Assembly (NCBI GenBank): GCA_026991575.1
Contig: JALXBF010000179.1
Coordinates: 33,554-97,553 of the forward strand
Direction of reading: 5' to 3'
DNA length: 64,000 bases
Source of the DNA: Planctomycetota bacterium
GTDB taxonomy: Bacteria; Planctomycetota; Planctomycetia; JALXBF01
Shown: positions 16,395 through 25,106 of the stretch, one piece after another
How the letters are laid out: each line of letters opens with the position of its first letter
Position numbering within the stretch: the first letter of the stretch is position 1
Program-made: the position numbers and the translations under genes
Notes under the pieces: generated by a model
Database searches by the model: none
Told to the model about the DNA's origin: nothing
Seen by the model: the letters and a program-made list of their open reading frames with translations, nothing else

Positions 16395-17408
16395 TCAGCT
16401 ATGCGTCAGAACCTCTTCGCCGCGTTCTTCCAGGGAACAGATGGTCTCCACCAACCGCTCGACGCCAGCAGCAACGGTCTGCTCATCGAACGTTTCTGTC
16501 GTAAGGGCTTGCTCGACGACGTTGCGTACCCGCTCGGGCAGGACGCGGAAAACCCGTGACTTTACCAGGGGGTCAGCGCTGCTAAGCACGGCGGCCAGGG
16601 TGCGTGCGTCGAGCTTCTGGATGACGCGCCGCAGCACCCGATCCGGCACGTTGACCAGGTCCTCGATGCGATAAACGAGTTTGCGGAGATTTTCAGCCAG
16701 TTCGGGGCTGCGTTGTGCGAGCGTTCGCAGCAGACTGACCCGCGCCGGCGCTGCCATCCGCCGTACGGCCTGTGCCAACCACAGGAACCGTTCGTTCGCC
16801 GGACCGTCTGCGGGTGTGCGCTGGGCATGGAGGCGAGCAACCACGGTGCGGAGGATCTGGGTGACGAGCGTCTGGGGGGCCGGCCTGCGGAGCAGCAGAC
16901 GCTGGGAGACGGCTGCGGCCAGCTCGGGACTTAGCTCGGCGATGATCCGCGCCGCGTAACTCGGGTCAAGCAGCTGGAGCACGATGGCAATGGCACCAGG
17001 ACTTTCGTCCATCAGTACCTTAACGACGTCCCGGGGATCAACTGCCTGGATTGAGCGGATCAGGCTAGGTAGATCACCGGTTCCCGTGCCGCCGGCCGCG
17101 CTGCTTGGTTGGTCGATGCCGACAGCTTGCGCGGGCTCCGGTCGGCCGTAGGCCGCGCGCGCCTTCAGGGCTGCACCGACGAGGTTCACATGCGGGCCAG
17201 CAGGTGGCTCGGCTGCGTGCAGCGCCAACTGGAGCTCGCCCGTCACCGCTCGCACCAACTCCTGATTCGGCGGCCTCTGTTCCAACGCAGCCAGGCGCTC
17301 CCGCAGCTGCTGACCCAGCTCGCCCAGGCGCGCGAGGACCTGTTGCCGCAGCTCGGGCGAAAGCGCGGCCAGCAGGACGGCGGCCTTTTCCCGTCCAGAG
17401 ATCGTCAC
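16395..17408 (-). CDS. fliG: Flagellar motor switch protein FliG, with altered middle-domain motif
   Basis: FliG sits on the MS ring and transmits torque from MotA. The 337 residues divide into an N-terminal domain starting GREKAAVLLAALSPEL, a Pro/Ala/Gly-rich linker, a middle domain, and a C-terminal domain with YRIEDLVNVPDRVLRRVIQKLDARTLAAVLSSADPLVKSRVFRVLPERVRNVV, which retains the torque-helix charges. The middle-domain EHPQ motif that normally binds FliM reads DESPG here (residues 134-138). The start overlaps the fliF stop by four bases. Identity is certain from order and C-terminal domain. Confidence 0.93.
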   Translation of the reverse strand: MTISGREKAAVLLAALSPELRQQVLARLGELGQQLRERLAALEQRPPNQELVRAVTGELQLALHAAEPPAGPHVNLVGAALKARAAYGRPEPAQAVGIDQPSSAAGGTGTGDLPSLIRSIQAVDPRDVVKVLMDESPGAIAIVLQLLDPSYAARIIAELSPELAAAVSQRLLLRRPAPQTLVTQILRTVVARLHAQRTPADGPANERFLWLAQAVRRMAAPARVSLLRTLAQRSPELAENLRKLVYRIEDLVNVPDRVLRRVIQKLDARTLAAVLSSADPLVKSRVFRVLPERVRNVVEQALTTETFDEQTVAAGVERLVETICSLEERGEEVLTHS

Positions 17409-18955
17409 GCTACCGCCTCCTCTTCCTCACGCAGCCAACGCTCCAGCACTTTCGCCACCGCGTCCGGGTCCCGTTCGATGTTCTCCGCGAGCACGGGCAT
17501 CGGGTGGGCGGACCTGTCGGGGGCAGTGCCCGCTGCGGCCGTCGCGGCGGCCTTCTGCTCAGGGGGGCCTGCCGGCGCAGGGGGCAGGAATCGACGCACG
17601 ACGAGCCAGATCGTCCCGAAGGCCATTAGCGACGCGATGACCAGCGACGCGGTGCGTGCCAACGTCATGTAGCGTTCCCACCGCTGTGCGGCGGCAAGCT
17701 CCTGTTGCAGTGCCTGCCGCATGCGAGCACTAGCAAGGTCCGCCTCAGAGACGGTCAACTCATCGCCCCGTGCCTCCTGGATGCCTACCGCTGTGCGGAC
17801 GACCTTTTCAACGTCCTGCACCGTGATCGCCGGTTGACCGTCTTCCGTTGCAGGCAGGTCAACCAACACGGCCACGGTGAGGCGTTTGATCTGGCCCGCA
17901 TGGTTCAGCGTGCGCGAGACCGTTTTGGAGACCAGGTACTCGTTTGTGATCGTCTCCTCCTGGGAGAGTCCCCCTGGTGCGTTCGTGGCGCCGGCCCCTG
18001 CTGCTCCAGGCACGTTGGAAGCGACCCCGGGTACGCCACGCGGCACTGCTCGTGAGCCACGGGTCTCTTTCTTGTTCGTGATCGATTCCGTGCGCACGAC
18101 CTTGTTGTCCGGGTCGTACTGCTCGCGTGTCAGCTCCTGCTGCGTAAGATCCACCTCGGCGCTGACCTTGACGACCGCCCTGCCGGGGCCGAGCAGTTCC
18201 GTGAGCATCTCTTCGGCTTTCCGTGCCAGGTACTCTTCCAGGTTGCGGCGATATTCCAGGAGCGATGCCGACAGAAAGCTTTCCTCGTCACGCGGGCCGG
18301 CCAGCACCCGGCCCGTCGTGTCGAGAACGGTCACGTTATTCGGGCTCAGTCCCTCCACACTTCCGGCAACCAGAGCGGTGATGCCGCGCACTACCCCTGG
18401 GCCCAGCGTGGCGCCGGGCCGAAGCTTCAGCACAACGCTAGCCGTGGGAGGCTTCTGCTCGCGTACGAAGGGCGACGGCTCGGGTCGGGTGATGTGCACG
18501 CGGGCTGCCGCGACCGGCTCGAGCTGACTGATCGTCCGCGCCAACTCCGCTTGCAAAGCCCGCAGGTAGTTGACCTGCTCCATGAACGGCGTCATGCCGA
18601 AAGGCGATTCGTCGAAGAGTTCGAATCCCTTGACGCCGCCGTCGGCAACCCCCTCGGCAGCCAGTTTTAGCCGCAACTCGTGGACCTTGTCCCCCGGGAC
18701 GTAGATCGACGTGCCGTCCGCCCCGACCTTGTACCGCACGCCCAGACGTTCAAGTGCCTCGGTAACCGCCGCTGCGCTTTGCGGCGTGAGATTACCGAAA
18801 AGCAGCCGGTAGTCAGGCTGAGCTGCCCAGTAGAGCACGCCGAACAGCACTGCAAAGGCCGCTGCCAGGCCACCCACCATCAGCAGACGCCCGGTCAGCG
18901 AAAGCCCCTGCCAAACGGTGCGAACCTGCGCCAGAAGTTGCTGCCACGTTGTCAT
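17405..18955 (-). CDS. fliF: Flagellar MS-ring protein FliF
   Basis: FliF builds the MS ring in the inner membrane, the first structure of the basal body. I place the start at the ATG at 18955 (MTTWQQLLAQ), which has AAGGAGGG eleven bases upstream; a GTG at 18991 would place that ribosome site inside the gene. The 516 residues include a first helix about 25-45, YRLLFGNLTPQSAAAVTEALERLGVRYK, LSAEGVAD-like text (LAAEGVADGG), GFELFDESPFGMTPFMEQVNYLRALQ and ELARTISQLEPVAAARVHI, all FliF hallmarks, a second helix about 430-450, and an acidic FliG-binding tail ending KVLERWLREEEEAVA. Confidence 0.97.
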   Translation of the reverse strand: MTTWQQLLAQVRTVWQGLSLTGRLLMVGGLAAAFAVLFGVLYWAAQPDYRLLFGNLTPQSAAAVTEALERLGVRYKVGADGTSIYVPGDKVHELRLKLAAEGVADGGVKGFELFDESPFGMTPFMEQVNYLRALQAELARTISQLEPVAAARVHITRPEPSPFVREQKPPTASVVLKLRPGATLGPGVVRGITALVAGSVEGLSPNNVTVLDTTGRVLAGPRDEESFLSASLLEYRRNLEEYLARKAEEMLTELLGPGRAVVKVSAEVDLTQQELTREQYDPDNKVVRTESITNKKETRGSRAVPRGVPGVASNVPGAAGAGATNAPGGLSQEETITNEYLVSKTVSRTLNHAGQIKRLTVAVLVDLPATEDGQPAITVQDVEKVVRTAVGIQEARGDELTVSEADLASARMRQALQQELAAAQRWERYMTLARTASLVIASLMAFGTIWLVVRRFLPPAPAGPPEQKAAATAAAGTAPDRSAHPMPVLAENIERDPDAVAKVLERWLREEEEAVA

Positions 18956-19034
18956 GCCCGACCAGCCCTCCTTGACCTGCCCCGTGGTCACAACGGCCGG
19001 CTATGCACCGGGACGAGTTGCCTGGCGTGCTACA

Positions 19035-19328
19035 CTACACCTGCATGCGTAGCACTTCGCTGTAGGCCTGGATCAGCCGGTCTCGCACCTCCAGAACCAT
19101 ACGCACTGCCATCTCTGCCTGGGCGACGGCAAGCATGACCGAATGGGCGCTGTCGACCTCACCCAGCACGAACCGCTCCACCATGGCATCGGCCTGCTCT
19201 TCAGCTCGCCTGGCCTGTTGCACGAACTGCTGGAGCACTTGCTCAAAAGAGTCGCCTGCCGCCTGCCTGACCTTCGAATCGGTCAGCGAGGAGAACGGAC
19301 CGGATCCCTGAATTGGCTGTAGCGTCAT
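19035..19328 (-). CDS. fliE: Flagellar hook-basal body protein FliE
   Basis: FliE joins the MS ring to the rod and is the first exported rod protein. The 97 residues match the family size (about 100). The conserved SFEQVLQQFVQQARRAEEQADAMVERFVLGEV and SAHSVMLAVAQAEMAVRMVLEVRDRLIQAYSEVLRMQV blocks are those of FliE, ending in the MQV typical of MPI/MQV tails. It begins six bases after flgC and precedes fliF, the standard order. Confidence 0.95.
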   Translation of the reverse strand: MTLQPIQGSGPFSSLTDSKVRQAAGDSFEQVLQQFVQQARRAEEQADAMVERFVLGEVDSAHSVMLAVAQAEMAVRMVLEVRDRLIQAYSEVLRMQV

Positions 19329-19334
19329 CGGTCA

Positions 19335-19778
19335 CTACCCTCTGGCAATCTGCAGTGCCTCCTCAACCATCTGGCGAAATGCACGAAGAACCTTTACGTT
19401 CGCTTCGTACGACCGACTGGCCGAAATCAGATTCACCATTTCCATGGGAATGTCGACGTTGGGCATCAGGACATAGCCCTGTGCATCGGCGTCCGGGTGC
19501 CCCGGGTTGTACACCCGGCGGAATGGGCGTGGGTCCACCACGATCTCCTGCACCTCTACGCCAGTCGGTGCAGGCTCGCCGTACCGTGCCAGGGACTCTT
19601 CAAGCACCGAGGCAAACACAACGTCGCGCCGCCGATACGGCTCGCCCGCCTCGGTGCGCGTCGTGTGAGCGTTGGCGATGTTGGCTGCGGCCACCTCCAG
19701 CCGCATCCGCTGAGCCGTCATCCCGCTGGCACTGATCTTTGCGGGCAAGAAGAACGCTGGGTATTGGATCGCAGCCAT
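19335..19778 (-). CDS. flgC: Flagellar basal-body rod protein FlgC
   Basis: FlgC is a proximal rod subunit exported through the flagellar channel. The 147 residues include the rod-family N-terminal motif MRLEVAAANIANAHTTRTEAGEPYRRRDVVF (the common LD.ia.NIAN..T pattern), the central DPRPFRRVYNPGHPDADAQGYVLMPNVDIPMEMVNLI and the C-terminal SRSYEANVKVLRAFRQMVEEALQI. These are classic FlgC signatures. It starts 21 bases after flgB. Confidence 0.96.
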   Translation of the reverse strand: MAAIQYPAFFLPAKISASGMTAQRMRLEVAAANIANAHTTRTEAGEPYRRRDVVFASVLEESLARYGEPAPTGVEVQEIVVDPRPFRRVYNPGHPDADAQGYVLMPNVDIPMEMVNLISASRSYEANVKVLRAFRQMVEEALQIARG

Positions 19779-19799
19779 AGCGTTACCGCCCTCCGCCTA

Positions 19800-20162
19800 C
19801 TAGGCCGGCCCATTGAGCGCCCGACGCATCAAGCCGATGCGGCTGGATAGGATCTGGGTTGCCATCCGGTACAGCAACGCGTTTTGGAGCAGCAGGCTGA
19901 GTTCTTCGTCGATCTTCACGTTGTTGCCATCGCGGCGGCCCGGGCTTTCGTCCTCGCGAACCACAATCCGCGCTGACAACCGGTCCGTGCCCGCGGCGCC
20001 GTCGAGCAGCCGCTCCAGTGACTGCACGAAGTCGACATCCCGGCGTCGATAACCGGGCGTATCTGCGTTGGCCACGTTGGCAGCAAGCAGTGTGTGGCGG
20101 GCATGCGTCAGATCGAGTAACGCAGCCAGCTGCTCAGTGCGGGGTGGCAACAAGGGCCTCAT
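19800..20162 (-). CDS. flgB: Flagellar basal-body rod protein FlgB
   Basis: FlgB is the most proximal rod protein. The 120 residues contain ARHTLLAANVANADTPGYRRRDVDFVQSLERLL near the start, the rod-family signature, and end with LSLLLQNALLYRMATQILSSRIGLMRRAL, the usual C-terminal helix. GGGAG lies upstream of the ATG. It is the first gene of the 20-kb minus-strand flagellar cluster, so the main promoter should lie in the 721-base divergent region that follows. Confidence 0.96.
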   Translation of the reverse strand: MRPLLPPRTEQLAALLDLTHARHTLLAANVANADTPGYRRRDVDFVQSLERLLDGAAGTDRLSARIVVREDESPGRRDGNNVKIDEELSLLLQNALLYRMATQILSSRIGLMRRALNGPA

Positions 20163-20883
20163 GACTCTACTCCCACTATGCAGCGCGTCGCCCTTCCTTC
20201 CCTATCGTGCCCGCAGCACACGCAACTTCAGAAAAACCGCTACAACCGGTCCACTCGCTACCTTGGCAACAAACCGCACCAGTAGGACTGCGGGGCAACG
20301 AGCAGCAAGCCACAACAGCGCTGCGGAGTCCTTCCAGGCGGCCATCCACCTCCGCGTAACCCACCGTCGTCCTTCACCACAGCGGCTGCAGGGCCTGCGA
20401 AGGTGGCTGCCACACGCTGAGCCGGTCCCCGGCAGGCCCGGCTGGCGCGGGCTGCTAGCGGAACCGCGGCCGGCCTGGATGTGCTATGCCGCCCGGCGCC
20501 CCGACAACCCCTTCACCCTCGCAACGACGGGCCACGCGGCCAGCAGATCCGGATAGAGTTGCCGCGCTTTGCGGCCCCGCTGGCAGTGCCCGTTCGGGTC
20601 GGCCAGCGCGCCGGTCTTGTGGTCATGGTGGTCGCTGTCGTGAGACTTCCCGCATGCCTGTCGGGCCCGGGTGTCGCGCGGGGGGCGGTCCCCACCCGCC
20701 ATTGACTCCCTCAGGTGTGCAGAAAAGGCATGGGCTACGGTGAGTTCGCCGTGTGTACAGACTTTTCGGTTTGGATCGGCTAAAGGTAACGTGCCGGTTG
20801 TGTCGAGAATGCTGAAAACTGGCGGTACCGGTCGGTCGGTGTCGCACGTCAGCCAGGCCTGCTGAACGGGGGAGGGACTCCCG
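20163..20883. other. Divergent intergenic region between flgB and the outer membrane barrel gene
   Basis: This 721-base stretch has no credible gene. It must carry the promoters for the flagellar cluster (minus) and the beta-barrel gene (plus). On the plus strand a TTGACT at 20702-20707 resembles a -35 box, but no good -10 sits at the right distance. An imperfect GGCGG/CCGCC inverted repeat lies just before it. On the minus strand a TGG-N12-GC sequence vaguely recalls a sigma-54 site but fits poorly. Confidence 0.5.
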
Positions 20884-22050
20884 ATGGTTCGCCGAATGCT
20901 ACTGGTTGCACTTCTGGTCACAACGGGCAACGATCTCCTGTACGGCCAGCAGTCGCCCACTGCGGTGACCAGTCCTGACGGTGTTGGTCGTGCCCGGGCG
21001 ATTTCCGCTCTTGTCGGCTTCGACCGCCGGGCCCAGGGGGAAGCTGTGCAAGCGATGGCACAGCAGCAGCAGCCGGGCGCGGACGCCGGAGTCCAGCAGG
21101 CAGCTGCGACACTGGGCCACGAGATCAGTTGCGGAAAGTGCGGGAACGCTGTAGAAGAGTGCGTGTGCATTGATTCGGTAAGCATCTACATCGATTGGCT
21201 GTACCTGCAGCCGCGAGGTACAGACCTCGGATATGCCTATCCGACCGACGGTGCCTTTGAGCCACCACTGGGACCGACCAGCCAGATCGACTACGACTAT
21301 GAGCCGGAAGGCTTCCGTGTGGGTGGCTTTGCGGGCCTGGGGGACGGCAAACACACCATCGGCGTCACCTACACCCGCTTCCAGGCTGGCACCAACAGCT
21401 CAGCTTTCGCTCCGCCGGGCATGACGTTGCAGACGTTGCTCCTGGCTTCGCCGAGTCCGCTGACGGCCGATGCTGCGACGTCGGGCTTTGCCATTGCGCA
21501 CTCGGAAGTAGACGTCAATCTGTTCGACATCGACCTGCGGCACTACTTCTGCATGGGCTTTGACGGCCCAGGGAAAGAGTTGTACGGATTCATCGGCACG
21601 CGGATCAGCACATTGGATCAGATGTTTAACGTCACCTACGACCGCGACCTGGTGCACACGGCCCAGGACCTGAGGGGGGCTGGTATTCGCGGTGGCGTTG
21701 GCGGATCGACGACCATCCATGGGGTGAAGCTGTTTGGTTCGGCCGGCGTTTCGGTGCTGTCTACGGAAATCGAGACCATGTATCGGCAGACCAACAACTT
21801 GGATGGCGTCGTCGTCGACTACCGTCAGGACATCGATCGGATCGTTCCCGTGCTTGATCTGGAACTCGGCGTCGGTTTTGACCTTGGCAAGCACTGCTCG
21901 ATCAGCGTCGGGTACTTGTACAGCATCTGGTTCAACGTCGTGACGCCGGAGCAGACAATCGAAGCGGTGCAAGCAGGGGACTTCACCGGGGACGTCGAAG
22001 ACAACCTGACCTTCGACGGGTTCTTCACGCGGTTTGAGGCAAGCTGGTAA
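20884..22050 (+). CDS. Planctomycete outer membrane beta-barrel protein (Lpg1974/BBP7-like)
   Basis: The 388-residue product has a signal peptide (cleavage near LLYGQQ), a Gln/Ala-rich region, a short CGKCGNAVEECVC cysteine cluster at about residues 80-95, and then alternating-hydrophobic beta strands to a C-terminal aromatic ending (FTRFEASW) typical of outer membrane barrels. Segments such as SIYIDWLYLQPRGTDLGYA, EGFRVGGFAGLGDGKHTIGVTYTRF and DVNLFDIDLRHYF match the Lpg1974-type pore-forming family that is abundant in Planctomycetes. GGGAGGG lies about eight bases upstream of the ATG. The cysteine cluster before the barrel may be a disulfide or metal-site elaboration. Substrate is unknown. 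Confidence 0.82.
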   Translation: MVRRMLLVALLVTTGNDLLYGQQSPTAVTSPDGVGRARAISALVGFDRRAQGEAVQAMAQQQQPGADAGVQQAAATLGHEISCGKCGNAVEECVCIDSVSIYIDWLYLQPRGTDLGYAYPTDGAFEPPLGPTSQIDYDYEPEGFRVGGFAGLGDGKHTIGVTYTRFQAGTNSSAFAPPGMTLQTLLLASPSPLTADAATSGFAIAHSEVDVNLFDIDLRHYFCMGFDGPGKELYGFIGTRISTLDQMFNVTYDRDLVHTAQDLRGAGIRGGVGGSTTIHGVKLFGSAGVSVLSTEIETMYRQTNNLDGVVVDYRQDIDRIVPVLDLELGVGFDLGKHCSISVGYLYSIWFNVVTPEQTIEAVQAGDFTGDVEDNLTFDGFFTRFEASW

Positions 22051-22087
22051 ACGAGGGACGGTCAAGCTACCACGGGTCGCGTACCTC

Positions 22088-22135
22088 CGCGCTTGCCGCC
22101 GCAGCCCGATGGGTTGTGGCGGCAACGCGGCTTTT
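22088..22135 (+). terminator. Strong GC-rich hairpin between convergent genes
   Basis: A 12-pair stem (CCGCCGCAGCCC with its partner GGGTTGTGGCGG, loop GAT, two G-U pairs) spans 22096-22122. It extends further through TTG/CAA and GCG/CGC pairs. CTTTTC follows about nine bases later on the plus strand. It is positioned to end the barrel-gene transcript and may also affect the convergent dehydrogenase mRNA. It is not a textbook terminator because the U-run is short and displaced. Confidence 0.55.
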
Positions 22136-22153
22136 CGGCGTGCAGCTGTTCCG

Positions 22154-25066
22154 TTAGCGACGCAGGTACTCGATCAGGTCGCGCACTTCCTGCTCCGACA
22201 GATCATCCAGCAGGCCTTCGGGCATAACCGATACGGGCCGGACCTGGTGTTCTTCGATCTCGTCCTTGGCGATGATGACCCGCCTGCCTTCTTCCATCTC
22301 GAGCACTAGTCGGTCCGCGGTTTCCTCAACGAGCTTCCCCGTGACCACCTGCCCGGCTTTTGTCAGGACCGCATGCTGGAAGTAGGGCAGGCCGACGACT
22401 CTGTTGGGATCGATGATGTTGATTAGCAGGTACTGGACCGACCGGTCGGCACCGGTGAGGTCCGGGCCAACCTTTTGTCCTTCGCCGCGGAACGTATGGC
22501 ATCCGGCACATTTCTTCTGGAACACCTTCTTGCCGCGCTCGCGGTCACCGCGCCCGTTCCGCAGACGCACGATCCAGTAATCGATCTGGCGGGCAATCTC
22601 CTCGGGCGTGCGTTGCCGGACAGTACCCCACAGCTTTGCCAGGCGTCGCTTGAGCGTGTTGTCGCCCAGTCGGTTGATCCGTTCGGCCACGTTTGCCGTA
22701 ATCCAATCGCGTTGCACCGTGCCGTCGGCCAGCCCGTCGAGCAGGACGTGGGCCCAGGCGGCCCGGCTGGCCAAGGTAAGCAACGCGGCCTGACGGTCTT
22801 CGGCCGGCAGTGCGTTGAGCCGCTCAACGAGCCGGCGCGCGGCGGCGACGTCCGCGACCCGCCCAAGCCAGAAGAGGGCCTCACGTCGCACGGGACCTGG
22901 CGTGCCGGGGTTGGTGGTTAGCTGCAGCAGGGCGTCCACGGCCTCCCGACCGGCTGCCGTTGCATAGAGGCGAACCGCCTTCCGGCGCCGCTCGACCGGG
23001 GTGTTCTCGGAGCTCAGCACACGGCGCAGTTCGGCAAGCGTAGCCTGGTCCCCGAAGCTGGCGCCCACCTGGAGGGCAAGCCACATCAGCTCACGGTCCC
23101 CGCTACGACGTGCCCGATGCAAGAGGTCCTTCCAAGCGTCCGGTGTTGGGTGCTTCTCCCCTTCCAGTGCGGCTGCCAATCCACGCAGCGCCGCGGCGAA
23201 GACAGGCCGATCGGTCTGTGTTGCCGCGAAGTGCACCGCGCGCCGGATCGCTTCGGCCGTGCCCAAGTCCGCAACCCGGCGCACGATCCGCTCCAGCAGA
23301 TGACGGCGCACCAGTTCGCTCTCGCGCGCCGCCTGCTCGGCCCACTGCAGGTAACTCCTTGGCCTCTCGGCAACACGCGGCTCCATGGCAAACCAGATCA
23401 TGAGCGGGAGGTTCGGGTCGTCGGCATCGTGGCTGTTCAGGGCAAGTTCCCTGACGGCGCGGTCCACCCACTCACCTGCTGTGACCTTCTGACAGGCAGA
23501 CGCCAGAGCGAGCCGCACGTGGCAGCTGGGGTCGTGGGCGAGGCCACGCGGATCGATCCTGGTGAGGTCGACGCGGTCCGAACCTGCGGCAGCGTCGACG
23601 GCCAGGCGAATCGCCCAGGCCCGTACCCACTCGTGCTTCGATTGCAAGGCACGGGTCAGATCCTCCTGACCGAATGCTCCGATGTTGAATAACGCCCACA
23701 GCGAGCGGAGCGCGTGCAGCTCACCGGTGGCCGGATCGGCGATTCGGTGCCGCAGTAGTGCAGCAACCGACCGGTCTCGGCGTTCGGCCAGGATACGCAG
23801 CGCGGTGCGGTACCACCACGGATTGTCTGACTTCAGCAACTCGACCAGCTCTGCAGTGGGCCGATCACTAAGAGGCCGGAATGGTCTGGGGCGGTCGGCG
23901 GAGGGGGGCACGAGCTTGTACACACGTCCGCGCTTCTTGTCCCACAGTTCCGGGGGGGTTTGGTGACAGGGCCACTGGTCATGCCAGTCGATGACGTACA
24001 GGGCGCCATCGGGGCCCACCTGGATGTTTACCGGTCGCACATTCCGGTCGCCCGAGGCGAGGAAATCGGGGGCATGCCGGGCCACGAAGCCGGAGCCCCG
24101 TGGGCGGAGCACGTCCCGTTTGATGGAGCAGCCGTGGATGGACCCGAAGATGACGCTACCGCGGAGTGTTTCCGGCCACAGCGGCCCCTCCAGGACGACG
24201 CAGCCGGCGTGTGCCCAGCCACTTTCTTCGTGATGAAGATGGTTACTGATCTCGCGGAGCTGGCCGTAGTCGTATGGGTTCCGGTTCTGGCCCGCCTGCC
24301 GGATGTAGCGGCCTCCAGGGATCATGTAGAACAGGTGAGGGATCACGCAGGCGGTTAGAAACATGCGCCCTCGGCTGTCGAAGTCGATGCCCCACGGGTT
24401 TGAGGTTCCCTCTGCGAAGAGTTCGAACTTCTTCAACCTCGGGTGGTACCGCCACACGGCCGCGTCCAGGTAGATGCCAGCGACCTCGCTGCGGGTGAAC
24501 ACACCGTGCAGACCGTAGAGCCAGCCATCCGGGCCCCAGGTAAACGTGTTCAGTAGTTCGTGGGTGTCGTGCCGGCCCCAGCCAGTCAGGAGTACCTCTC
24601 GTGTGTCAGCACGGTCATCGCCGTCGGTGTCACGCAGGAAAAGCAGGTTCGGGGCAACACCCACGAACACACCGCCATACCCCACGGCCAGACCGGTTGC
24701 CAGGTCGAATCCCTCGGCAAAGACCGTGACCTTATCCGCCCGGTGATCACCATCGGTGTCCTCAAAGATCTTGATGCGGTCACGCGGCTTCTTGCCGGGG
24801 GGTGCACCAAGGGGGTATTCGAAGCATTCCAGCACCCAGAGCCGACCCCGGTCATCAAACGACATGGCGATGGGATTGGCCAAGTCCGGCTCGCCGGCGA
24901 AAAGGTATGCCTTGAAGCCATCAGGCAATCGAAACCGCTCCGGCGTCTCATCGGGCGGCAGGTAGGGCTGTCCCGAAGGGCGGCGCAAGTGGATCTGGCC
25001 AGAGGCGCTGTGGCACGTGATCGCCAACACCACAGCCGTCAAACAGGACGAAACGAATCGCTGCAT
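22154..25066 (-). CDS. PVC-type membrane-bound dehydrogenase with HEAT-like repeats and C-terminal haem c
   Basis: The start is the ATG at 25066 (MQRFVSSCLT), which gives a clean signal peptide ending near SASGQ; the longer open frame upstream looks non-genic. The mature 970-residue protein begins with the PVC dehydrogenase beta-propeller (ERFRLPDGFKAYLFAGEPDL, DDRGRLWVLECFEYP, DTDGDHRADKVTVFAEG, then NPWGIDFDSRGRMFLT). A helical HEAT-like array fills roughly residues 430-780, and a cytochrome c domain has CAGCH near residue 853 followed by KVGPDLTG and SVMPEGLLDDLSEQEVRDLIEYL, where the Met is the likely sixth ligand. This family is a planctomycete/verrucomicrobial hallmark thought to oxidise sugars or alcohols in the periplasm. 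It is the last gene of a six-gene operon. Confidence 0.93.
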   Translation of the reverse strand: MQRFVSSCLTAVVLAITCHSASGQIHLRRPSGQPYLPPDETPERFRLPDGFKAYLFAGEPDLANPIAMSFDDRGRLWVLECFEYPLGAPPGKKPRDRIKIFEDTDGDHRADKVTVFAEGFDLATGLAVGYGGVFVGVAPNLLFLRDTDGDDRADTREVLLTGWGRHDTHELLNTFTWGPDGWLYGLHGVFTRSEVAGIYLDAAVWRYHPRLKKFELFAEGTSNPWGIDFDSRGRMFLTACVIPHLFYMIPGGRYIRQAGQNRNPYDYGQLREISNHLHHEESGWAHAGCVVLEGPLWPETLRGSVIFGSIHGCSIKRDVLRPRGSGFVARHAPDFLASGDRNVRPVNIQVGPDGALYVIDWHDQWPCHQTPPELWDKKRGRVYKLVPPSADRPRPFRPLSDRPTAELVELLKSDNPWWYRTALRILAERRDRSVAALLRHRIADPATGELHALRSLWALFNIGAFGQEDLTRALQSKHEWVRAWAIRLAVDAAAGSDRVDLTRIDPRGLAHDPSCHVRLALASACQKVTAGEWVDRAVRELALNSHDADDPNLPLMIWFAMEPRVAERPRSYLQWAEQAARESELVRRHLLERIVRRVADLGTAEAIRRAVHFAATQTDRPVFAAALRGLAAALEGEKHPTPDAWKDLLHRARRSGDRELMWLALQVGASFGDQATLAELRRVLSSENTPVERRRKAVRLYATAAGREAVDALLQLTTNPGTPGPVRREALFWLGRVADVAAARRLVERLNALPAEDRQAALLTLASRAAWAHVLLDGLADGTVQRDWITANVAERINRLGDNTLKRRLAKLWGTVRQRTPEEIARQIDYWIVRLRNGRGDRERGKKVFQKKCAGCHTFRGEGQKVGPDLTGADRSVQYLLINIIDPNRVVGLPYFQHAVLTKAGQVVTGKLVEETADRLVLEMEEGRRVIIAKDEIEEHQVRPVSVMPEGLLDDLSEQEVRDLIEYLRR

Positions 25067-25106
25067 CGTGTGCCTAACCTCAAGTAGTGGTTTCACTCGG
25101 CGATTC

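Noticed and set aside
20163..20300. Sigma-54-like site upstream of flgB
   Set aside because: A GG and GC at nearly the right spacing occur, but the rest of the consensus is poor and one candidate is off by a base.
20484..21185. Long minus-strand frame opposite the outer membrane barrel gene
   Set aside because: It overlaps the signal peptide and first part of a gene with clear barrel features, and its own product is Cys/Arg/Ser-rich noise.
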